From the NCBI RefSeq assembly GCF_003726035.1, contig NZ_QICD01000003.1, positions 62,001 to 126,000 of the forward strand: a stretch of 64,000 nt of DNA. Direction: 5' to 3'. The notes beneath the pieces were generated by a model. That model worked only from the letters and a program-made list of their open reading frames with translations. It was not told where the DNA came from and made no database searches. This document shows positions 58,219 through 64,000 of this stretch, piece after piece. The position numbers were made by a program, and so were the translations under genes. Position 1 is the first letter of the stretch; every line of letters starts with the position of its first letter. This stretch comes from Paraeggerthella hongkongensis. GTDB lineage: Bacteria; Actinomycetota; Coriobacteriia; Coriobacteriales; Eggerthellaceae.

Positions 58219-59087
58219 GCGACGCAGGGACCGCATCGCACGGGTTTCGCTGGACATGGCTGCGCCGCGGCGTGCAGGCGGCCGCCCTCGTGCTGTTCGC
58301 GTTGCCGCTGATTGCAGCCGGATGGGGTCTTTTCGGCCTGTTCGCCGGAGGCGAGGAAACGGTCTCCACGCCCGCGCAGCTGCCGTTCTTCGGAAGCCTG
58401 TCGTCGTCCTCGATCTTCGGCATCGAAGTGCTCGATCCGTTCGCCATGCTCCAAACGGCAGCCGCATCGAAGGCCTTCGCGCTTGACTGGGCACTGGCCG
58501 CTTTGCCCGTTCTTGTCTTATACGGCCTGATCAGAGGGCGCGCGTTCTGCGGATGGGTATGTCCCGTGAACCTGCTCCTGGAACTCTTCGACGCGCTGCG
58601 CCGCAAGCTGGGCATGCAGGTTCGCGAAATGCCCGTGCCCCGACATGCGAAGATGGGGATAGTCGCTGCCGTCGTGGTGCTGTCCGCCGTCACGAGCATC
58701 CCGGTGTTCGAAGCGTTCTCGCCCATCAGCGCGATCAACAAAGGCATCCTGTTCGGCGCCGTTACGGGCTTGTGGGTGCTGGCGGCCATCGTGCTGGCCG
58801 AGCTGTTCTGGGGCCATCGCGTATGGTGTCGTTCGCTCTGCCCGCTTGGCGGCTTCTACGAAGCGCTCGGACGCATCGGCCAGGTGAACGTGCGCTTCGA
58901 TCGCGAAGCCTGCATCCATTGCGATTCCTGCAAAAACGCCTGCCTGTGCGATCCCGCCATCCTCGACCCGGTGCTCACCGAGCGCGACGTCATCGTGCGA
59001 GCCGGCGACTGCATGGCATGCGGATCGTGCATCGACGCCTGTCCGGCGAACGCGCTTTCGATGAGATTGGGCCGACCGAAAGCCTAG
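58215..59087 (+). CDS. napH: NapH-type membrane ferredoxin, quinol-side electron carrier
   Basis: A 290-residue protein with about four membrane helices (for example ALVLFALPLIAAGWGLFGLF; MGIVAAVVVLSAVTSIPVF; LWVLAAIVLAELFW), conserved cysteine pairs CGWVCP and CRSLCPLGG, and a C-terminal double cluster CIHCDSCKNACLCDP / CMACGSCIDACP. It matches NapH, which together with NapG oxidises menaquinol and feeds NapAB. No napC is visible, so NapGH is likely the sole quinol-oxidising route here. Confidence 0.92.
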   Translation: MSDAGTASHGFRWTWLRRGVQAAALVLFALPLIAAGWGLFGLFAGGEETVSTPAQLPFFGSLSSSSIFGIEVLDPFAMLQTAAASKAFALDWALAALPVLVLYGLIRGRAFCGWVCPVNLLLELFDALRRKLGMQVREMPVPRHAKMGIVAAVVVLSAVTSIPVFEAFSPISAINKGILFGAVTGLWVLAAIVLAELFWGHRVWCRSLCPLGGFYEALGRIGQVNVRFDREACIHCDSCKNACLCDPAILDPVLTERDVIVRAGDCMACGSCIDACPANALSMRLGRPKA

Positions 59088-59190
59088 GGGGCGCTGATCA
59101 ACTGCGGGAAGCCCGAAAGCCGAGCGCAGCGTATACGAGATACGCAAGCGAAGCTCGAGCGCTGCATGCTTCAACCAGTGCTTCCAGCCG

Positions 59191-59221
59191 ACGTTTAAGG
59201 GACGGCGCGTCCCTTAAACGT
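59191..59221. terminator. Hairpin between napH and the convergent response regulator
   Basis: A 13-bp perfect stem (ACGTTTAAGGGAC / GTCCCTTAAACGT) with a five-base loop overlaps the response-regulator stop codon. It could terminate both convergent units. Confidence 0.55.
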
Positions 59222-59858
59222 TGAGCAGCTTGTGCCGCAAGGCATAATCCACCAGGTCGGCACGGGTCTTCAAGCCCAACTTTTGATAGATCTTCGAACG
59301 ATGCGCCTCGATAGTCTTCACGGAAAGGTATATCTGCTCTGAGATTTCCTTGTTCGTGAATCCCTTGGCCAAGAGCTGAAGCACCTCCAACTCTCGATTC
59401 GAGAGCTGCTGATAGGATCGATCTTCTTCCTCTCCGCCTTTGACCAACTGTTTCGTAAGAAGCGCCGTCATCTTCGGATGAATGTAACTACCCCCTTCAG
59501 CAACGGCATGCACCGCCGCAAGCAGTTCTTCGGAGCTTGAGTTCTTCAGCACGTAGCCTGCCGCGCCTCCGCGCAAGGTGTAGAACAGGTACTCCGGCTC
59601 GGCGAACATCGTCAGGATGATCACCTTGGTGCACGGAAAGTCCTTCGTGATCTTCTCGCACGCAACCAGTCCGCTTTGTCCCGGAGGCATCGAGATGTCC
59701 ATGAGCAGGATGTCGGGCTTTTCGCGCGCGACGATGGCGTACGCCTGCGCGCCGTCCGCCGCCTCCGCCACTACCTTGAGGTCGGGGTCTTGCTCCAAGA
59801 TCATCTTGAATCCTGCGCGCACCACCTCGTGATCGTCCGCAAGCATGACACGTATCAT
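59214..59858 (-). CDS. NarL/LuxR-type response regulator
   Basis: A 214-residue regulator with a receiver domain (IRVMLADDHEVVRAG, phosphoacceptor Asp in DILLMDISMP, LKNSSSEELL with the conserved Lys) and a C-terminal LuxR helix-turn-helix (LSNRELEVLQLLAKGFTNKEISEQIYLSVKTIEAHRSKIYQKL). Its start overlaps the kinase stop (ATGA), AGGAGGTG upstream. The facing nap operon is the obvious target candidate, by analogy with NarXL/NarQP, but this is inference from position. Confidence 0.92.
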   Translation of the reverse strand: MIRVMLADDHEVVRAGFKMILEQDPDLKVVAEAADGAQAYAIVAREKPDILLMDISMPPGQSGLVACEKITKDFPCTKVIILTMFAEPEYLFYTLRGGAAGYVLKNSSSEELLAAVHAVAEGGSYIHPKMTALLTKQLVKGGEEEDRSYQQLSNRELEVLQLLAKGFTNKEISEQIYLSVKTIEAHRSKIYQKLGLKTRADLVDYALRHKLLNV

Positions 59859-61054
59859 GCGTCCACCTCCTTGCCCTCGACAATATTCATCGGCGAAACG
59901 AGCGTGATCTTCGTACCGTTCGGGCCCGATTCCATAGTCAGCATCGCGCCGATGATGCTCGCACGCTCCCGCATGCCGGAAAGCCCGCAGCCGCTCCCCT
60001 TGATCACGGGGCGTTCGGTATCGAAACCGCAGCCGTGGTCGATGACGGACGCATGCAGCCATCCGTCAGAATCCTCCAGCGTCACGTATATTTTGTCAGC
60101 CTCGGAATACTTGCACGCGTTGAGAATGGCCTCTTGGCAAATACGGTACGCCTGAGTCTCGAGGGCTTGGTCGAACCGGTTACGCGATAACGACCCCTCG
60201 AAAACGATCTCGGTGCCGTACGTTTTCTCGTAGACCGACGCTTGGGAGTGCAGCGCCGCCATGAACCCCAGGTGATCGAGGGTCGAAGGACGCAACTCGA
60301 CCGATATGTTGTGCAGCTCGTCCAAAATGCGCCCGATGTTGTTGTTGGCCGACGCCAACACCTCCGCGCCTGCCTGGTCGACGTGCCCTTCCAGCAGTTT
60401 GAGCGAGAACGAAACGGTAAGCAGCTCCTGGGCGATGCCGTCGTGCAGCTCGCGCGATATGCGTTTTCGCTCGTCCTCTTGCGCCGCGATCACGCGCGAC
60501 AGATCCGAACGCACGAAAATGGGATTGTGCTGCGTGTCGACGCGCTTTTCCGCCGCAATGCTCTCGAAGTCCATGAAGTCGGTCGAGACCACGTCCATCC
60601 CAAGAAGGGATCCGTCCAGATTCAGGATCAAGTCTCGGTACACCTCTTGATGATGGTCGCTCACCGAGCGAAACGCCGTCAGCAACACGGCGACCACGCG
60701 TCCCTTTCTGGTCAAGGGAAGCGCGCAGAAGCTGCGCAGGTCCTCGGCGAACACGATCGGGTACGACGAGTACTCGCGCGGATCTATCTCCTCGTCAATA
60801 TCCGTGAACATCATGGGTTTGCCCGCCTTGATGGTGATGCCGCCTATGCCGTGGCCGGGCGCCAGTACGATGCGCCGATGACGCTCGCCCGTGGCGCCAG
60901 CGCTGTAAACCCACTTGAGCGGCGCGCCGATGAACGCCGTCAAGCCCAACGAGACGAAATCGAATCCGTACGAACGCTTGATGTCCTCAACCAGGCGCGC
61001 GTATTCCGCGCACGTGCCCGCCAGCTCGCATTCGCTGAAATTTGATGCCCCCAC
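59855..61054 (-). CDS. Soluble GAF-domain sensor histidine kinase (HisKA_3)
   Basis: A protein of about 400 residues. N-terminal GAF-like sensor (residues ~20-170: IVLAPGHGIGGITIKAGKPMM, LRSFCALPLTRKGRVVAVLL), HisKA_3 dimerisation helix with the phosphoacceptor His in ERKRISRELHDGIAQELLTV, and an HATPase with EAILNACKYSEADKIYV and GSGCGLSGMRERASIIG. No membrane helix, so it senses an intracellular signal. Two Cys in the N-terminus (ECELAGTC) might bind a cofactor. GTG 61054 is chosen; a GTG eight codons upstream is possible. Forms an operon with the LuxR regulator. Confidence 0.85.
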   Translation of the reverse strand: MGASNFSECELAGTCAEYARLVEDIKRSYGFDFVSLGLTAFIGAPLKWVYSAGATGERHRRIVLAPGHGIGGITIKAGKPMMFTDIDEEIDPREYSSYPIVFAEDLRSFCALPLTRKGRVVAVLLTAFRSVSDHHQEVYRDLILNLDGSLLGMDVVSTDFMDFESIAAEKRVDTQHNPIFVRSDLSRVIAAQEDERKRISRELHDGIAQELLTVSFSLKLLEGHVDQAGAEVLASANNNIGRILDELHNISVELRPSTLDHLGFMAALHSQASVYEKTYGTEIVFEGSLSRNRFDQALETQAYRICQEAILNACKYSEADKIYVTLEDSDGWLHASVIDHGCGFDTERPVIKGSGCGLSGMRERASIIGAMLTMESGPNGTKITLVSPMNIVEGKEVDA

Positions 61055-61159
61055 GCGCGTCCCCCGCCTTCCCTGCACGCGACCGTTTCTTTCAGCGTTT
61101 CATTATCCCCTACTTTACCGGTAATTGCACGGACGCTCCTGTCGGATGCGCCCGGCTCG

Positions 61160-61750
61160 TCAGCGGCGAGCGTAGTCGGCCATGCGGCATGCGCCCGCCG
61201 CCCCGCAGGCGCGTACGACCTGCTCGTTTTCGTCCGTTATGCCCCCGAGCGCCAATACCGGAATCCGGGCTTGCTCGACCACGTCCCGCAAAAACGCCGC
61301 ACCGCCAAACGGCGCGCCCGGCTTGCACGAAGGGGCGAACACGGGACTTGCTATCAGCAGGTCGGCGCCGAGCGCTTCGGCCTCGCGCACCTCCCCCGTC
61401 GCATGCACGTTGGTTCCGACGCACGAAAAGCCCTCGGGGCGGCCCTGCGCGCGCAGAAGCGGCAGCGGCAGGTGGACGACCGAGCAGCCCATGCGGCGCG
61501 CGACGTCAACCTGCGTATGGACCGCAAACGCCATTCCGACGCGGGCGCATGCTGCAGACACGTCTTGCGCGAGCGCTTCGTACTCTTTTGCGCCCAAGTC
61601 CTTCTCGCGCAGGATGACCAGATCGACGCAATCCTTCAGCAACGCCACGTGATCTGCGAGAGGCCGGGCGCACGAGCGTCTGTCCGTGACGAACGCCCGC
61701 ACGAAAGTCCCGCTGGCAAGAACGTTTGCAAGCTCGATGGAAGGCTGCAT
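61160..61750 (-). CDS. thiE: Thiamine phosphate synthase
   Basis: A 196-residue TIM-barrel protein: FVTDRRSCARPLADHVALL, VDLVILREKDLGAKEYEALA, MGCSVVHLPLPLL, GTNVHATGEVREAEALGADLLIASPVF and LALGGITDENEQVV. It couples HMP-pyrophosphate to thiazole phosphate. The start is one base past the thiH stop. Slightly shorter and more divergent than E. coli ThiE (the usual SxH-type motif is changed to GTNVHA), so a TenI-like regulatory or aromatase role is a less likely alternative. Confidence 0.82.
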   Translation of the reverse strand: MQPSIELANVLASGTFVRAFVTDRRSCARPLADHVALLKDCVDLVILREKDLGAKEYEALAQDVSAACARVGMAFAVHTQVDVARRMGCSVVHLPLPLLRAQGRPEGFSCVGTNVHATGEVREAEALGADLLIASPVFAPSCKPGAPFGGAAFLRDVVEQARIPVLALGGITDENEQVVRACGAAGACRMADYARR

Positions 61751-61751
61751 T

Positions 61752-63023
61752 TCACACCCGCACGTAATCGTTCGCGACCGGCTCCAAGCCATGCGCGCGC
61801 AGAGCTGCCGAAACAGCCTCCACGTCGCGGTCGTCGGCGATCTCGAACTGATCGTCGCCCGCCGACGCAGCGTTCGACCCTTCGGCAGCGGCGTGCTCTC
61901 CCACGCCCGTCGACACGCCCGCCGAGATCTTCGTGGCCGCAATACCCATGACCCGATCGCGGAATCCCGCACGCTCTCGCGACGAAATAGTGATGCCGGC
62001 TTGAGGGAGGAACAGGCGGTACGCGCACATGACCTGGAGAAGCTTGCGCTCCCCTACGCCGCGAGGGCCCAATCCCTCGTTGCCGACGATGGGCCGCAAG
62101 CGCGGACAGGAAAGCGAGAGCTCCGCCGCCGGATACGCGCGCTGCAAAAGCCAGGCATGCAGCCCGCAGGCAAACGCGTCGCGCCGCGCATCGCCCAATC
62201 CCAGAAGCGCGCCGAAGGCCACGCCGCGCATGCCGGCCCGCAACGCGCGCTCCTGGGCGTTCGCACGGTACGGAAACACGCGCTTACGACCGGCTCGGTG
62301 CAGTTTGCCGTACAGAGCGGGATCGTAGGTTTCCTGAAACACGGTCACGTAGTCCGCGCCGCTTCGATGCAGCAGCGCGTACTCATCTTCGTTCAGCGGA
62401 TAGACTTCCACGCCCACCGTGCGGAAGCGCTCCGACGCAAGCCGGCACGCTTCGGCGATATAGGCGGGATCGGTGCGCTCGCGGTCCTCCCCCGTGAGCA
62501 GCAGGACGTCCTCCAAGCCGGTTTCGGCGATAGCGTCAAGCTCGCGCACGATGCCGAGCTGGTCGAGCTGGGCGCGGCAGATGTCGTTTTTGCGATTGAA
62601 CCCGCAGTACACGCAGTGGTTGTCGCAATAGTTCGCCAGATACAGAGGGGTGAACAGGTACGCCGTGCTGCCGAACCAACGACGGCGGACGCGTTGAGCG
62701 GCGGCGGCCATCTCCTCCAAAAACGGCTCGGCTGCCGGAGAAAGCAGCGCCCCGAAGTCTTCGGGAGAAAGCCGCTCGGCCGCCAAGGCGCGACGGACGT
62801 CGGCGGCGGTCGCAGATACGAAATCGAAGGCGGACGCCCGCTCGAGCACTTCCGAGACGACCGAGGAGTCAAGCGCATCCATGTCGGGAAGGTAGGAAAG
62901 CGAGTCGATGCCGCAATCGCGCACAACGTCTGACGGATCGACCGCCTGCGCGCGCGAAAAGCCAGGGGCCTTCCAGCCAGGTTCGCCCCATGCGGGCGCG
63001 TTCAAACGCTGCTCGTTTTGCAC
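61752..63023 (-). CDS. thiH: 2-iminoacetate synthase ThiH (radical SAM)
   Basis: A 423-residue radical-SAM enzyme: the cluster motif CDNHCVYCGFN (CX3CX2C), preceded by STAYLFTPLYLANY, then VLLLTGEDRERTDPAYIAEA and DYVTVFQETYDPALYGKLH. It cleaves tyrosine to dehydroglycine for thiazole synthesis under anaerobic conditions, in contrast to ThiO of aerobes. It starts at GTG 63023, with AGGAGG in the thiG-thiH gap. Follows thiG by 8 bases. Confidence 0.95.
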   Translation of the reverse strand: MQNEQRLNAPAWGEPGWKAPGFSRAQAVDPSDVVRDCGIDSLSYLPDMDALDSSVVSEVLERASAFDFVSATAADVRRALAAERLSPEDFGALLSPAAEPFLEEMAAAAQRVRRRWFGSTAYLFTPLYLANYCDNHCVYCGFNRKNDICRAQLDQLGIVRELDAIAETGLEDVLLLTGEDRERTDPAYIAEACRLASERFRTVGVEVYPLNEDEYALLHRSGADYVTVFQETYDPALYGKLHRAGRKRVFPYRANAQERALRAGMRGVAFGALLGLGDARRDAFACGLHAWLLQRAYPAAELSLSCPRLRPIVGNEGLGPRGVGERKLLQVMCAYRLFLPQAGITISSRERAGFRDRVMGIAATKISAGVSTGVGEHAAAEGSNAASAGDDQFEIADDRDVEAVSAALRAHGLEPVANDYVRV

Positions 63024-63031
63024 GACGCCTC

Positions 63032-63805
63032 CTAATCCGCTAGGAACCCGGTCAAAGGCGACGACGCCTCGGCCCGTTCGAGAACGCGCCCGAATCCCGC
63101 ACGGTACGCCGCACGCCCCGCCTCGACCGCATGCTTGAAAGCAGCCGCCATGAGCGCGACGTCGCCCGCGGTAGCAACGGCCGTGTTCGCCATGACCGCG
63201 GCAGCGCCCAGCTCCATGGCTTCGCACGCCTGCGAGGGGCGCCCGATGCCGGCGTCCACGATAACGGGCACGTCCACTTCGTCGATGATGATCTTGATGA
63301 AATCGCGCGCGGCAAGCCCTTTGTTCGAGCCGATGGGAGCGCCCAGCGGCATCACCGCGGCCGCGCCGGCGCTCACCAGGTCGCGCGCCGTGGTAAGGTC
63401 GGGGAACATGTAGGGAAGCACGACGAAGCCCTCGTTCGCCAAAAGCTCCGTAGCGCGCACCGTTTCCGCGTTGTCGGGCATGAGGTACGCCGCATCGCGG
63501 ATGACCTCGACCTTGACGAAATCCCCGCAGCCCATGGCGCGCGCAAGCCGCGCGATGCGCACGGCTTCCTCGGCTGTGCGCGCGCCCGACGTGTTGGGCA
63601 GAAGCGTCACGCCTTCCGGGATGGCGTCCAGGATGTTCTCCTCCTGTCCCGTGTCGGCGCGACGAACCGCCAGCGTCACCATCTGGGCGCCCGCATCGCG
63701 CACCGCCGCTTCCACGAGTTCCAGATTAAATTTGCCCGAGCCCAAAATGAAACGCGAGTAGAACGAGCGCCCTCCAAGCGACCATGTATCCGGTTCGTAT
63801 CCCAT
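63032..63805 (-). CDS. thiG: Thiazole synthase ThiG
   Basis: A 257-residue TIM-barrel: [18 protein letters not shown], then [35 protein letters not shown] and [17 protein letters not shown] with the Schiff-base Lys, then [32 protein letters not shown]. It assembles the thiazole ring from DXP, ThiS-thiocarboxylate and dehydroglycine. The ATG at 63805 (AAAGGA seven bases upstream) is chosen over ATG 63811, which is too close to the ribosome site. Confidence 0.95.
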   Translation of the reverse strand: MGYEPDTWSLGGRSFYSRFILGSGKFNLELVEAAVRDAGAQMVTLAVRRADTGQEENILDAIPEGVTLLPNTSGARTAEEAVRIARLARAMGCGDFVKVEVIRDAAYLMPDNAETVRATELLANEGFVVLPYMFPDLTTARDLVSAGAAAVMPLGAPIGSNKGLAARDFIKIIIDEVDVPVIVDAGIGRPSQACEAMELGAAAVMANTAVATAGDVALMAAAFKHAVEAGRAAYRAGFGRVLERAEASSPLTGFLAD

Positions 63806-63866
63806 AAACATTTCCTTTCCTAGGCCGATCCGGCCTTTTCCCTGCAGCGGGGCAAACGTCGAGCCC

Positions 63867-64000
63867 TCAGCGCTGCTCAAGCCCCAATATCAAACGAACC
63901 GTCGCCAAGGCCTGCTGCGCGGCGCACAGCGCCACGCGCGGCGCGTAAAGCGCCGCATCGGCGACATCGGTCGTCCCATCCCCGCAGATATAGAGCCGCT
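63867..64000 (-). CDS. ThiF/HesA-like adenylyltransferase, C-terminal fragment
   Basis: Only the last ~44 residues are in the window: [19 protein letters not shown], then [23 protein letters not shown]. This resembles the C-terminus of the small ThiF type that activates the sulfur carrier ThiS. It is 61 bp upstream of thiG on the same strand, consistent with a thiFGHE operon. The assignment is tentative because the nucleotide-binding domain is outside. Confidence 0.6.
   Translation of the reverse strand, partial: RLYICGDGTTDVADAALYAPRVALCAAQQALATVRLILGLEQR

Overview
The window is a high-GC chromosomal segment with dense, mostly operonic, ordinary bacterial genes. I infer an anaerobic Coriobacteriia actinobacterium of the Eggerthellaceae type (Eggerthella/Gordonibacter-like). 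The reasons are high GC with many GTG/TTG starts, an LPxTG surface protein, lipid-anchored NapA and NapB, a Pta-AckA pair, tandem YhgE/Pip proteins, a DUF3516 helicase, and many Fe-S redox proteins. Genus is not established from sequence alone. No rRNA, tRNA, CRISPR array, prophage or complete insertion sequence was seen.

Layout. 1-6 kb: the 3' part of an unusual solute-binding protein carrying a 5'-nucleotidase C-terminal-like domain, the RNA-binding protein Tex, and an LPxTG wall protein. 6-7.3 kb: a ferredoxin / membrane Fe-S protein / ArsR-type regulator operon with a palindromic operator candidate. 7.4-12.2 kb: two overlapping YhgE/Pip genes. 12.2-14 kb: inverted repeats, a predicted DUF559/Vsr-like nuclease and an eight-unit 11-bp tandem repeat. 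14-22 kb: isocitrate dehydrogenase, an ABC exporter, the DUF3516 helicase and a BrnQ transporter. 22-29 kb: rsmB-fmt-def, SPFH/NfeD, dnaG and a small membrane protein. 29-39.5 kb: dGTPase-like HD protein, YfcE-like phosphodiesterase, a fused CydDC-like exporter, a YbaN/DUF454 protein, an NhaC antiporter, CoaX and an OPT transporter. 39.6-41 kb: a decayed AbiEi/nuclease-like gene between two identical-stem hairpins. 41-51 kb: GT2/Glf cell-surface glycan genes, pta and ackA, a HIT protein, xseBA, a zinc peptidase, RNase D and a lipid kinase. 51-54 kb: a TerC transporter behind a yybP-ykoY manganese riboswitch whose P1 strand is shared with a terminator, and an unknown membrane protein. 54-61 kb: a periplasmic-type nitrate reductase operon (napG, napA, napB, napD, napH) facing a GAF-histidine-kinase/LuxR response-regulator pair. 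61-64 kb: thiazole/thiamine genes thiG, thiH, thiE and the end of a thiF-like gene.

The genes suggest anaerobic life with acetate fermentation (Pta/AckA) and nitrate respiration outside the membrane (Nap), with metal and redox homeostasis (TerC, CydDC-like). The Nap proteins look adapted to a single-membrane cell: NapB, and probably NapA, carry lipoboxes.

The most unusual signal is non-coding. Several families of inverted-repeat elements occupy the intergenic gaps: a 141-142-bp family with 22-bp terminal inverted repeats (three clear copies and one doubtful relative), an 82-bp near-perfect palindrome (two copies), a 56-bp palindrome (two copies, flanking the pseudogene), and two single long inverted repeats. 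These are the best candidates for something undescribed.
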